Counted from the first letter of the stretch, positions 25,416 to 34,110 are shown. The stretch is 39,245 bases of DNA from WHSP01 sp040905505 (GCA_040905505.1 JBBDRL010000057.1:1-39245), one strand, 5' to 3'. Notes: generated by a model from the letters alone, not told the origin. Program-made: numbers and translations.

Positions 25416-25444
25416 AGCTAATCACAATACCTGTAACGCGTCAA
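25416..25444 (-). promoter_or_regulatory. candidate promoter for the aroF-pheA operon
   Basis: TTGACG (25444-25439) followed after 17 bases by TTAGCT (25421-25416), or TAGCTT at 18 bases. The -10 match is weak. Transcription would start at or near the leader peptide ATG at 25408. Confidence 0.5.
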
Positions 25445-25456
25445 GGACTCTCTTGT

Positions 25457-25548
25457 TGATTTTGAATTTTGAATTGAACTGCACCGGCAGCAGCCGCAGT
25501 GATGCTGAACAAGGGTGCCGTTGATTCAAAATTCAAAATTCAAAATTA
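25457..25548. repeat. TTTTGAA inverted element, copy 3, overlapping the ilvD end
   Basis: TTTTGAATTTTGAATT at 25457-25478 is inverted against TTCAAAA units at 25524-25548 around a core with its own ACTGC/GCAGT stem. It overlaps ilvD: the last codons (SNFEF) and the stop lie inside the second arm. Confidence 0.85.
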
Positions 25549-27227
25549 CTCGTTGTTGCCCCCTCCGCGGCCGAGCCGACGAGCTTAGCATACTTCGCCA
25601 TCACGCCAGTCGGGTAATTCGGCTTGGGTGGTGACCACTCGGCGAGCCGCGTGGCGACCTCGTCGGGAGAGACCTCCAGATCCAGGCGTCGGTTCGCCAC
25701 GTCGAAGGTGATCATGTCGCCTTCACGCACGGCGGCGATCGGGCCGCCCACCGCAGCCTCGGGTGCGACGTGGCCAGCCATCAGACCGTGGGTGGCGCCG
25801 GAGAACCGGCCGTCGGTCAGCAGCGCCACATGCTCCTTGAGGCCCGCGCCGGCGAGCGCCGACGTGACGCCGAGCATCTCGCGCATGCCGGGTCCGCCCT
25901 TGGGTCCCTCGTAGCGGATCACCAGGACGTCCCCCTCGCGGATCTCGCCGGCCTGAACGGCACTGAACGCATCCTCCTCGCGCTCGAATACGCGCGCCGG
26001 GCCCCGGTGATGAACCCGCTCGTGGCCGGCGACTTTGAGCACACAGCCTTCGGGCGCCAGGGAGCCCTTCAGGATGACCAGTCCGCCGCTCGCCTTGAGC
26101 GGGTTGTCCAGCGGCCGGACGACCGGCTGGCCGGGCGCTTCCTTGACGTGCGCGGCTTCCTCGCCGAGCGTCAGTCCCGAGACGGTGGGCAGATCGGGGG
26201 GAACGAGCCCGCCGTCGAGCAGCCGTCGGAGGATCAGCCGCACGCCACCCGCCTGATGGAGATCCGCGGCGACGTAGCGTCCGCCCGGCTTCATGTCCGC
26301 CAGCAGCGGGATGTCGGCGCAGATCCGGTCGAAATCGTCGATCGTGAAGTCGACCTCGGCCTCGCGCGCGACAGCCAGCAGATGCAGCACGGCATTGGTG
26401 GAGCCACCGGATGCAGCGACCAGGGCAGTCGCGGCGCGGAGCGACTCGGTCGTGATCACGTCGCGTGGGCGCACGTCGCGTTCGATCAGATCCATCACCA
26501 GCCTGCCGCAGGAGCGCGCGACTTCCGCCTTGTCGCCCTGCATGGCGGGCACGGTGCCGCTCCCCATGGGAGAGATGCCCATGGCCTCGAACGCCGTCGC
26601 CATCGTGTTTGCGGTGAACTGCCCGCCGCAGGCTCCGGCGCCCGGGCAGGCGGCGCATTCCAGTTCGTAGAGGTCCTCGTCCGTGATCCGCCCGGCCGCC
26701 GCGGCCCCCACGCCCTCGAAGACATCCTGGATCGTGACGTCCTTGCCGCGGAACCGGCCCGGCATGATCGAGCCGCCGTACAGCATCAGACCCGGGCGGT
26801 TGAGGCGGGCCAGCGCCATCACGGTCCCCGGGATCGTCTTATCACAGCCGGAGAGGGCGACGATGCCGTCGAACATGTAGCCGCGGGCCATCAGCTCGAT
26901 CGAGTCGGCGATCACCTCGCGGCTGATCAGGGACGTCTTCATTCCCTCGGTGCCCATGGTGATGCCGTCAGAGATGACGACGCTGTTGAATTCCAGCGGC
27001 GTGCCTCCCGCCTGCCGCACACCCTCCTTAACCCACTCGGCGACCTGACGCAGATGGGAATTGCAGGGTGTCGTCTCCGCCCAGGTATTGGCGATGCCGA
27101 TGAACGGCCGCTCGAAGTCCTCGTCGGACAGGCCAACGGCGCGCAGCATCGCGCGCGCGGCTGCGCGATCACGGCCGGCGACGAGAGTACGGCTCGGGAG
27201 CTCTACTGCTCGATCACGCACTGTCAT
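25533..27227 (-). CDS. ilvD: dihydroxy-acid dehydratase
   Basis: It dehydrates dihydroxy acids to 2-keto acids, the third shared step for Val, Leu and Ile. The 564 residues contain the iron-sulphur motifs (SGCDKTIPG, and CPGAGACGGQFTANTMA) and RFSGATHG near the end. The start ATG overlaps the ilvE TGA (ATGA). The C-terminus is unusual: after KLVGSAAEGA it ends TTSNFEF, and the last codons plus the TGA come from an inserted TTTTGAA element. The original stop was probably close by. It is the last gene of the branched-chain operon. Confidence 0.96.
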   Translation of the reverse strand: MTVRDRAVELPSRTLVAGRDRAAARAMLRAVGLSDEDFERPFIGIANTWAETTPCNSHLRQVAEWVKEGVRQAGGTPLEFNSVVISDGITMGTEGMKTSLISREVIADSIELMARGYMFDGIVALSGCDKTIPGTVMALARLNRPGLMLYGGSIMPGRFRGKDVTIQDVFEGVGAAAAGRITDEDLYELECAACPGAGACGGQFTANTMATAFEAMGISPMGSGTVPAMQGDKAEVARSCGRLVMDLIERDVRPRDVITTESLRAATALVAASGGSTNAVLHLLAVAREAEVDFTIDDFDRICADIPLLADMKPGGRYVAADLHQAGGVRLILRRLLDGGLVPPDLPTVSGLTLGEEAAHVKEAPGQPVVRPLDNPLKASGGLVILKGSLAPEGCVLKVAGHERVHHRGPARVFEREEDAFSAVQAGEIREGDVLVIRYEGPKGGPGMREMLGVTSALAGAGLKEHVALLTDGRFSGATHGLMAGHVAPEAAVGGPIAAVREGDMITFDVANRRLDLEVSPDEVATRLAEWSPPKPNYPTGVMAKYAKLVGSAAEGATTSNFEF

Positions 27228-28180
27228 GCGACGGCGACCTCTTTCTTTGCCTGCGAAACAAGGGTTCTCCAGCCATAGGTGTCCGGAAGACGGCCATGCG
27301 CGATCCCGAGCAGTCGCTCCTGTAGCGCGAGCGTCGTCGGCCCCGCAGAGCCCTGGCCGATGACGACCTTGTCGACGCTGCGGATCGGTGTCACCTCGGC
27401 GGCCGTACCGGTAAAGAAGAGCTCGTCCGCCATGTACAGTAGCTCACGTGGAACGGGCTGCTCCAGAACCGGAATGCCCATGTCGCGCGCGATCGTCACG
27501 ATGCAATCTCGGGTGATCCCTTCGAGCAGCGTGCCGTCCATCGAGGGGGTGATCAGCTTCTCGTCGCGGACGACGAAAATGTTCTGTCCACTTCCCTCGC
27601 TCACCAGGCCACCGGGGCCCAGCGCGATGCCTTCCTGATAGCCGTTGGCGACCGCCTCCATCTTGATGAGCTGCGAATTGAGGTAGTTGCCGCCTGCCTT
27701 GGCCAGGACCGGGTGGGTATTCGCGGCCGGACGCTGCCAGCTCGAGATGCATACGTCGACGCCGCGCTCGAGCGCGCCATCGCCGAGATACGTTCCCCAC
27801 GGCCAGCAGATGATGTACGACTCGACCGGGCTCGCCCCGGGGTTGAGCCCGGCAGCACCGTACCCGCGGATCAGGATGGGGCGGATGTAGCATTCCTCCA
27901 GCCCGTTGCGCTCCACCAGCGACTTGCAGGCTTCGGAGAACGTCGCCTGGTCGATGCCCGGGTTCATCCGGTAGACGCGGGCCGAATCCCACAACCGACG
28001 GGTGTGCTCCTTGAGCCGGAAGATGGCCGGGCCATCGGGCGTATTGTAGCAGCGGATCCCCTCGAAGACCGAGGACCCGTAATGGACGACATGACTCATC
28101 ACGTGAACCGTCGCATCCGCCCACGGAATGAACTCGCCGTTGTGCCAGATCCATTCAGTTTCCGCGAATTGTGCTGACAT
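27224..28180 (-). CDS. ilvE: branched-chain amino acid aminotransferase
   Basis: A class IV PLP aminotransferase that makes the final Leu, Ile and Val. The 318 residues begin WIWHNGEFIPWADA, with VFEGIRCYNTPDGPAIFRL and the PLP Lys in HPVLAKAGGNYLNSQL. GYQEGIALG, EGSGQNIFVV and LFFTGTAAEVTPIRSVD are typical of the family. A perfect AGGAGG lies 6 bases before the ATG. It ends overlapping ilvD. A palindromic TACCAGT repeat element fills the gap upstream, towards ilvC. Confidence 0.96.
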   Translation of the reverse strand: MSAQFAETEWIWHNGEFIPWADATVHVMSHVVHYGSSVFEGIRCYNTPDGPAIFRLKEHTRRLWDSARVYRMNPGIDQATFSEACKSLVERNGLEECYIRPILIRGYGAAGLNPGASPVESYIICWPWGTYLGDGALERGVDVCISSWQRPAANTHPVLAKAGGNYLNSQLIKMEAVANGYQEGIALGPGGLVSEGSGQNIFVVRDEKLITPSMDGTLLEGITRDCIVTIARDMGIPVLEQPVPRELLYMADELFFTGTAAEVTPIRSVDKVVIGQGSAGPTTLALQERLLGIAHGRLPDTYGWRTLVSQAKKEVAVA

Positions 28181-28204
28181 CGTAATCCTCCTGGGGTGAA
28201 CAGC

Positions 28205-28365
28205 GGTTACCAGTTACCGGTTACCGGTAGCCAGTCGCCTCGTCGCTTGCTCGGGGGCGGTGCAGATCCATAGGGATCACCGCGGCGCCGGCATCCGCCA
28301 GGGTCCCATTCGTCCCTCGGACGACTTCCGCGCTGAGCGAACTGGTAACTGGTACCTGGCAACTG
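28205..28365. repeat. TACCAGT/TACCGGT inverted heptamer element
   Basis: Four 7-mers (TACCAGT, TACCGGT, TACCGGT, AGCCAGT) near 28205-28235 face ACTGGTA, ACTGGTA, CCTGGCA near 28340-28365, around a GC-rich core of about 104 bases. It occupies the ilvC-ilvE gap. Confidence 0.8.
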
Positions 28366-28376
28366 ACGACCCTGCG

Positions 28377-29399
28377 TCATGCGCCTCCGGCGCCGGGCCT
28401 GACTTCCTTCGGGTTCACGAACGGCATCATCTTCCGCAGCTTGACGCCCACCTGCTCCACGGGGTGCTCGACGTCTGCCTGGCGGCGCTGCTCGAAGTTC
28501 GGAAGACCTGAGCGGTTCTCCTCGATCCAGTTCTTGGCGAAGGTGCCGTCCTGGATGTTCGAGAGAAGCTGCTTCATCGCCTTGCGGCTCTCGGCGTTGA
28601 TCACCTGCGGCCCCGCGACGTAGTCGCCGTACTCGGCCGTGTCGGAGACCGAGTAGCGCATGTAGTTGAGGCCGCCCTGGTAGATCAGGTCGACGATCAG
28701 CTTCAGCTCGTGGAGGCATTCGAAGTAGGCGACCTCAGGCTGGTAGCCGGCCTCGATGAGCGTCTCGAAACCCGCCTTGATGAGCTCGGAGGTGCCGCCG
28801 CAGAGGACTGCCTGCTCGCCGAACAGATCGGTCTCGGTCTCTTCGGTGAAGGTCGTGCGGAGCACCCCGGCGCGCGTGCAGCCGATGCCCTTCGCGTAAG
28901 CCAGTGCGTCGTCGAGCGCGTTGCCCGAGGCATCCTGGTGGACGGCGACCAGCCCGGGAACGCCGCCCCCATGCTCGAAGACTTCGCGGACGCGATGGCC
29001 GGGGGCCTTGGGAGCGACCATGCTCACGTCGACCTCGGCAGGTGGGACGATCTGGTCGTACCGGATGTTGAAGCCGTGCGCGAACATCAACGTCTTCCCG
29101 GGCGTCAGATGCGGGGCGATGGACTCGGCATAGACCTCGGCCTGCCGCGTGTCCGGGATGAGGATCATGATCACATCCGCGTCGCGCGCTGCTTCGTCCA
29201 CCGTCCGGACGGTCAGGCCCGCCGCCTCGGCCTTCGCGCGACTCTTCGAATTCGCGTGCAGGCCCACCCGCACGTCGATACCGCTGTCCTTCAAGCTGAG
29301 CGAGTGCGCATGCCCCTGGCTCCCGTACCCGATAATCGCAACGCGCCGGTTCGCCAGACGACCGAGGTCGGCATCGTTGTCGTAGAAGAGATCTGCCAT
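28377..29399 (-). CDS. ilvC: ketol-acid reductoisomerase, class I
   Basis: It isomerises and reduces acetolactate and acetohydroxybutyrate with NADPH and Mg. The 340 residues have the Rossmann motif IGYGSQGHAHSLSLKDSG, MFAHGFNIRYDQI, MVAPKAPGH, and the Mg-binding LFGEQAVLCGG and FECLHELKLIVDLIY. The length is that of class I enzymes. No ribosome site precedes the ATG at 29399: a heptamer repeat element ends about 10 bases upstream, so translation may depend on coupling or on that structure. Confidence 0.96.
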   Translation of the reverse strand: MADLFYDNDADLGRLANRRVAIIGYGSQGHAHSLSLKDSGIDVRVGLHANSKSRAKAEAAGLTVRTVDEAARDADVIMILIPDTRQAEVYAESIAPHLTPGKTLMFAHGFNIRYDQIVPPAEVDVSMVAPKAPGHRVREVFEHGGGVPGLVAVHQDASGNALDDALAYAKGIGCTRAGVLRTTFTEETETDLFGEQAVLCGGTSELIKAGFETLIEAGYQPEVAYFECLHELKLIVDLIYQGGLNYMRYSVSDTAEYGDYVAGPQVINAESRKAMKQLLSNIQDGTFAKNWIEENRSGLPNFEQRRQADVEHPVEQVGVKLRKMMPFVNPKEVRPGAGGA

Positions 29400-29409
29400 T
29401 GAGAGAGTT

Positions 29410-29512
29410 GAACAGTTAACAGTTAACAGTTGACAGGAGGCGTGCTCCTGTGTCGCGAAGGTACTGCGCCCAGCAAGAGTTAACTGTTAACTGTCGACTG
29501 TTAACTGTTAAC
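29410..29512. repeat. TTAACAG inverted heptamer element
   Basis: AACAGTT 7-mers at 29410-29438 are inverted against AACTGTT 7-mers at 29479-29512, about 40 bases apart. It fills the ilvH-ilvC gap and lies just before the ilvC start. Confidence 0.85.
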
Positions 29513-29527
29513 CTTTCTTCGACCCTT

Positions 29528-30067
29528 CTATCCCGCCAGCGCCAACGCCGCCGGGGCATCCTCCGGACCGTCGACCTCGAGTGCCGCCTGGTGCGCCTGC
29601 GACCCGCGAATCATCGCGACCCGGCCGGTCCGCATCATCTCCTTGATTCCGAACGGGCGGACGACGTCGAGGAAGCGATCCACGTGGCCCGGCTCGCCCG
29701 TCACTTCGACGATCATGCTGTTCGGGCCGACATCGACGGTCTTGGCATTGAAGACCGTGCACATCGCCACGAGCTCGGCACGCGACGACTTCGGCGCATG
29801 CACCTTGATCAGTGCGATCTCGCGTTCGACCACCGGGTCGTTCGTTACGTCGCTGACCTTCAGCACTTCGATCAAGCGATAGAGCTGCTTCGTCACCTGC
29901 TCGATGTCGCCGCCGTCGACCACGATCGTCATTCGGCTGACGCCGGGGGTCTCCGTCGTTCCGACCGTCAGGCTGTCGATGTTGTACGCTCGGCGCCGGA
30001 ACAGGCTGACGACCCGGTGAAGCACCCCGGGATGGTCCTGCATCAGTGCGACGATGGTTCGTTTCAT
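29528..30067 (-). CDS. ilvH: acetolactate synthase small (regulatory) subunit
   Basis: The 179 residues match IlvH. An ACT domain opens it (MKRTIVALMQDHPGVLHRVVSLFRRRAYNIDSLTVGTTETPGVSRMTIVVDG), followed by the second domain (VDRFLDVVRPFGIKEMMRTGRVAM). It binds IlvB and gives valine feedback inhibition. It follows ilvB across a gap filled with CCGTTAT and TGACCCC tandem repeats. The gene start is clear although the ribosome site is weak (GAGGT, 12 bases off). Confidence 0.96.
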   Translation of the reverse strand: MKRTIVALMQDHPGVLHRVVSLFRRRAYNIDSLTVGTTETPGVSRMTIVVDGGDIEQVTKQLYRLIEVLKVSDVTNDPVVEREIALIKVHAPKSSRAELVAMCTVFNAKTVDVGPNSMIVEVTGEPGHVDRFLDVVRPFGIKEMMRTGRVAMIRGSQAHQAALEVDGPEDAPAALALAG

Positions 30068-30085
30068 AAAAGCCGACCTCGCTTT

Positions 30086-30106
30086 CCGTTATCCGTTATC
30101 CGTTAT
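30086..30106. repeat. CCGTTAT tandem, three units
   Basis: Three perfect CCGTTAT units directly upstream of ilvH on the coding strand, followed within 2 bases by the TGACCCC array. Confidence 0.9.
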
Positions 30107-30108
30107 GC

Positions 30109-30150
30109 TGACCCCTGACCCCTGACCCCTGACCCCTGACCCCTGACCCC
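30109..30150. repeat. TGACCCC tandem, six perfect units
   Basis: Six consecutive perfect 7-mers. The last base is also the first base of the reverse complement of the ilvB stop (CTA at 30150-30152), so the array abuts the end of ilvB. Such arrays can change length by slippage. Confidence 0.95.
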
Positions 30151-31871
30151 TAGAGAATGCTCGCGGGCTCCGGGGCCTCGGTCATCATGTCACCGATGCT
30201 CTGGCCCTGGGGAACGATGGGGAAGACGTTCGCCTCGCGCTCGACCCGGAAGTCGAGGACGACCGAGTCGTCGTGGTCCCAGGCCTTGGCGATTGCCTCG
30301 TCGACCTGCTCGACCGTCTCGACCCGGACGCCAGCGAGGCCGTATGCCTGCGCGAGGAGGGCGAAGTCGGGCCCGGTGAGCGGCGTGCCGCTGTAGCGGC
30401 GGTTCTCGAAGAGCTCCTGCCACTGCCGAACCATACCGAGGTAGCCGTTGTTGATGATTGCCACCTTCACGTTCGTGATACCTTCCTGCTTGATGGTGGC
30501 GAGCTCCTGATTCGTCATCTGGAAACCGCCGTCGCCACAGATCACCCAGATCGTCTCGTCGGGGCAGGCGACGGCGGCGCCGAGCGCCGCGGGGACCGAG
30601 AAGCCCATGGTTCCCGAGCCGCCGCTGGTGATGTGGCTGCGCGGGTTGAGCCAGTCGATGAGCTGCGCCGCCCACATCTGGTGCTGCCCGACGTCGGTCA
30701 CCACCTTCGACTTGCCGCGGCTCCGAAACGCCTTGTTGAGGCCCTCGTAAACGTCGTGCGGCATGAGCACGGGTGTGTCCGGGCGCTTGAGATAGCGCTG
30801 CCGTGGCTGGTGCTTCTCCTGCATCGCGCGGATCTTGGCGAGCCAGTCCTTCGCGTCGCGCTCCGGCATCTCCTCGAGGATGCCCTGCAGGACCGTGCGC
30901 GCATCGCCGACGATCGGCACCCGGGTCTTGATGTTCTTCCCGATCTCCGAAGGGTCGATGTCGACGTGGATGACCTCGGCGTTCGGCGCGAACGTCGAGA
31001 CCTTGCCTGTTACGCGGTCGTCGAAGCGCGCGCCGATGTTGAGGAGGACGTCGCACTCCTGGATCGCGCGGTTCACGTGCACCCAGCCGTGCATTCCCGG
31101 CATGCCGATACTGAGCGGATGATCTTCCGAGAAAGCGCCCTTCCCATGGAGCGTCGTGATCACCGGGATACCCGTTCGCTCGGCGAGCTCGCGGAGCTCC
31201 GCGTGCGCGCCAGACCAGATCACGCCGTTCCCCACCATGATGAGCGGCTTCTCGGCCTTCTCGAGGAGCTGAACCGCCTCACGGATCTGCCGTCGATTGC
31301 CCTTGTAGTTCGGGCGGTAGCCCGGCAGGTGGATGCTGACGTCCCAATCGGGGACGATTCGCGCCTGCTGTGCGTCCTTCGTGATATCGATGAGGACCGG
31401 CCCCGGCCTTCCCGTCGAGGCGATGTGGAACGCCTCTTTGAACACCTGGGGTAGCTCGCTCGGGTCGCTGACGAGGTAGTTGTGCTTCGTGATCGGGACG
31501 GTGATTCCAGTGATGTCCGTCTCCTGGAATGCGTCCTTACCGAGCGCGGCCGAGCTCACCTGTCCGGTGATCGCGACGAGCGGTGTGCTGTCCATCCAGG
31601 CGTCAGCGATCGGGGTGACCAGATTGGTGGCCCCGGGGCCGCTCGTGGCGACGCATACGCCGACCCTGCCGCTCGCCCGGGCATAGCCCTCGGCGGCGTG
31701 CCCAGCACCCTGTTCATGTCGGCAGAGGATGTGGCGCAACTCGTCCTCGTACTCCGGCAGCGCGTGATAGAAGGGCATGATGGCGCCGCCGGGAATGCCG
31801 AAGACGACGTCGACCCCCTCGCGGACGAGGGCTTCGCATATGATCTGTGCACCGGTGCGTTCTTCAGACAT
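30150..31871 (-). CDS. ilvB: acetolactate synthase large (catalytic) subunit
   Basis: A ThDP- and FAD-dependent enzyme that joins pyruvate with pyruvate or 2-ketobutyrate. The 573 residues show FGIPGGAIMPFYHAL, the catalytic Glu in CRHEQGAGHAAEGYARASG, the FAD region, and the ThDP motif GDGGFQMTNQELATI to INN. The start is supported by GGAGGG 5 bases before the ATG. It lies 52 bases after leuB and before ilvH, its regulatory partner. The C-terminus (PEPASIL) ends where a TGACCCC array begins. Confidence 0.97.
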   Translation of the reverse strand: MSEERTGAQIICEALVREGVDVVFGIPGGAIMPFYHALPEYEDELRHILCRHEQGAGHAAEGYARASGRVGVCVATSGPGATNLVTPIADAWMDSTPLVAITGQVSSAALGKDAFQETDITGITVPITKHNYLVSDPSELPQVFKEAFHIASTGRPGPVLIDITKDAQQARIVPDWDVSIHLPGYRPNYKGNRRQIREAVQLLEKAEKPLIMVGNGVIWSGAHAELRELAERTGIPVITTLHGKGAFSEDHPLSIGMPGMHGWVHVNRAIQECDVLLNIGARFDDRVTGKVSTFAPNAEVIHVDIDPSEIGKNIKTRVPIVGDARTVLQGILEEMPERDAKDWLAKIRAMQEKHQPRQRYLKRPDTPVLMPHDVYEGLNKAFRSRGKSKVVTDVGQHQMWAAQLIDWLNPRSHITSGGSGTMGFSVPAALGAAVACPDETIWVICGDGGFQMTNQELATIKQEGITNVKVAIINNGYLGMVRQWQELFENRRYSGTPLTGPDFALLAQAYGLAGVRVETVEQVDEAIAKAWDHDDSVVLDFRVEREANVFPIVPQGQSIGDMMTEAPEPASIL

Positions 31872-31923
31872 CGAGTCCCTCCACGCTGTTTGGCGGGTTG
31901 GGGGATAAAGCGTTCTTCATGCT

Positions 31924-33042
31924 TCAGAGAGTCGCCGCTTCGCCGCGGTGGCTGCGTACCGCCGAGGCGACGGCCTCGCCGACCGTCGCCGTGTCCTCCC
32001 ATGAGCCATCGGCCGTTGCCAGGTCTCGCGTACGCATGCCGCCGTCCAGGACCTCGGCGACCGCGGCTTCCACCGCGGCGGCCTCGGCCTCCAGCCCCAG
32101 GGAATGCCTGAGGAGCAGGGCGGCGCTCAGGATGGTGGCCAGCGGATTCGCGACGCCCTGCCCCTGAATATCGGGGGCCGACCCGTGGATCGGCTCATAC
32201 AGACCCGGTCGGGTGGCGCGACCCGGCACGGGCTCGCCGAGCGATGCGGAGGGCAGCAGGCCCATCGAGCCCGCCAGCATCGAAGCTTCGTCGGTCAGGA
32301 TGTCGCCGAACATGTTCTCCGTGACGATCACGTCGAAGTCCGCCGGTCGGCGGATCAGGTGCATCGCGCACGCATCGACGAGGATCGTCTCGAGCTGCAC
32401 GTCGGGGTACTCCTCGCGCATCACTCTGTCGGTGACGCGGCGCCAGAGGCGGGAAGTCTCCAGAACGTTCGCCTTGTCCACCGACGTCAGTTTCCCACGA
32501 CGACCCCGCGCCAGCTCCGCGGCGACCCGTACGACGCGCTCAACCTCGGTGGCGGTATAGGTGCAGACATCCGTCGCCTGGTCGACCCCGTCGACTGTCT
32601 CGCGCTTCTTCTCACCGAAATAGATCCCGCCCGTCAGCTCCCGAACGACCAGGAGATCGACTCCCTCGAGAAGCTCGGGTCGTAGCGGGGACGCGCCCGT
32701 CAGCCGCGGGTGCAGGGTAACGGGGCGGAGGTTCGCGAAGAGGCCCAGCGCCTTGCGGATCCCGAGCAAGCCCTGCTCGGGGCGCACCTTCGCGTCGGGG
32801 TCGTCCCACTTCGGCCCGCCCACCGCTCCGAGCAGGACGGCGTCGGCGGACTTCGCCGCGGTGAGCGTCTCGTCCGGCAGCGACGTGCCCTCGGCATCGA
32901 TCGCGCAGCCGCCGAGCAGGGCCTCGCTGAATTCGAAGTCGTGCTCCCATCGTTCCGCGACGGCGCGGAGCACGCGCACGCCCTCGGACGCCACTTCGGG
33001 ACCGATCCCATCGCCCGGTAATACGAGTATCGAAGCCTTCAT
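31924..33042 (-). CDS. leuB: 3-isopropylmalate dehydrogenase
   Basis: It oxidises and decarboxylates 3-isopropylmalate with NAD. The 372 residues show ILVLPGDGIGPEV, LLGAVGGPKWDD, LRPVTLHP, ELTGGIYFGEK, VTENMFGDILTDEASMLAGSMGLLPSASLG and EPIHGSAPDIQGQGVANPLATILSAALLL. The AAGGA site lies 4 bases before the ATG. The 424-base gap upstream towards leuD holds several repeats and no gene, so leuB may be less expressed than leuC and leuD, or have its own promoter. Confidence 0.97.
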   Translation of the reverse strand: MKASILVLPGDGIGPEVASEGVRVLRAVAERWEHDFEFSEALLGGCAIDAEGTSLPDETLTAAKSADAVLLGAVGGPKWDDPDAKVRPEQGLLGIRKALGLFANLRPVTLHPRLTGASPLRPELLEGVDLLVVRELTGGIYFGEKKRETVDGVDQATDVCTYTATEVERVVRVAAELARGRRGKLTSVDKANVLETSRLWRRVTDRVMREEYPDVQLETILVDACAMHLIRRPADFDVIVTENMFGDILTDEASMLAGSMGLLPSASLGEPVPGRATRPGLYEPIHGSAPDIQGQGVANPLATILSAALLLRHSLGLEAEAAAVEAAVAEVLDGGMRTRDLATADGSWEDTATVGEAVASAVRSHRGEAATL

Positions 33043-33057
33043 TTAATCCTTGGTTGG

Positions 33058-33086
33058 GTCGACAGTCTACAGTCTACAGTCGACAG
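33058..33086. repeat. ACAGTCT heptamer repeat bounded by GTCGAC
   Basis: Three 7-mers (ACAGTCT, ACAGTCT, ACAGTCG) lie between two GTCGAC palindromes at 33058-33063 and 33079-33084. It is 15 bases upstream of leuB on the coding strand. Confidence 0.8.
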
Positions 33087-33181
33087 CTCTTTCGTCTTCG
33101 TTGCCTGCATGTTCTCTTCGGCATCGCCGCTGCACCCGTCGTCCGGCCACCGCTGCCGCCCAGCTCATCCGCGGCCCCCGG

Positions 33182-33314
33182 CCTACCCTGTCATTCCCGG
33201 CCTACCACGTCATCCCCGGCTTACCAAGTCATTCCCGGCTTACCAAGTCATTCCCGGCTTACCCCGTCATCCCCGGCTTACCCCGTCATCCCCGGCCTAC
33301 CCCGTCATCCCCGC
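33182..33314. repeat. seven-unit 19-bp tandem array
   Basis: Seven contiguous units of 19 bp, consensus CTTACCCCGTCATCCCCGG with a few variable positions. Units 3-4 and 5-6 are identical pairs. The GTCATCCCCG half of each unit equals the start of the REPIN arm into which the last unit runs. Confidence 0.92.
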
Positions 33315-33461
33315 GAATGCGGGGATCCAGTACATCGCCGCTCTCGAGCCGGGGGCGGTCAGACTGCTGGGTCCCGGACTACCCCTGAAGACCCCCGGGT
33401 GGCCTAGACCATTCTTTCTGCGCTGCCCCTCTACTGGATCCCCGCATTCGCGGGGATGACG
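33303..33461. repeat. REPIN-like element with 30-bp perfect inverted arms
   Basis: The arm at 33303-33332 (with its own CCCCGCgaatGCGGGG hairpin) is repeated in reverse at 33432-33461 without a mismatch. About 99 bases separate them. The second arm ends 5 bases after the leuD stop. It resembles REP doublets mobilised by RAYT transposases; none is in the window. Confidence 0.88.
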
Positions 33462-33466
33462 GTGGT

Positions 33467-34081
<615 letters not shown>

Positions 34082-34110
34082 TCTGTTTTTTCTTCCCGTT
34101 CGGATTACGG

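Larger units (their letters stand above)
33043..33466. other. 424-bp leuD-leuB gap made mostly of repeats
   Basis: It contains a heptamer repeat, a 19-bp tandem array, and a REPIN-like pair listed separately. The open frames across it translate into Pro/Ser/Tyr-rich repeats of the 19-bp units and are not genes. It has no conserved promoter that I can identify. Confidence 0.7.

Noticed and set aside
25770..27278. 502-codon plus-strand frame opposite ilvD
   Set aside because: High-GC mirror frame; ilvD is unambiguous.
33182..33314. CRISPR array
   Set aside because: Units are contiguous 19-mers without spacers, and no cas gene is near.
33054..33459. Pro/Ser/Tyr-rich repeat frames in the leuD-leuB gap
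   Set aside because: They are translations of the 19-bp tandem array and REP arms, without start signals or conservation of reading frame.
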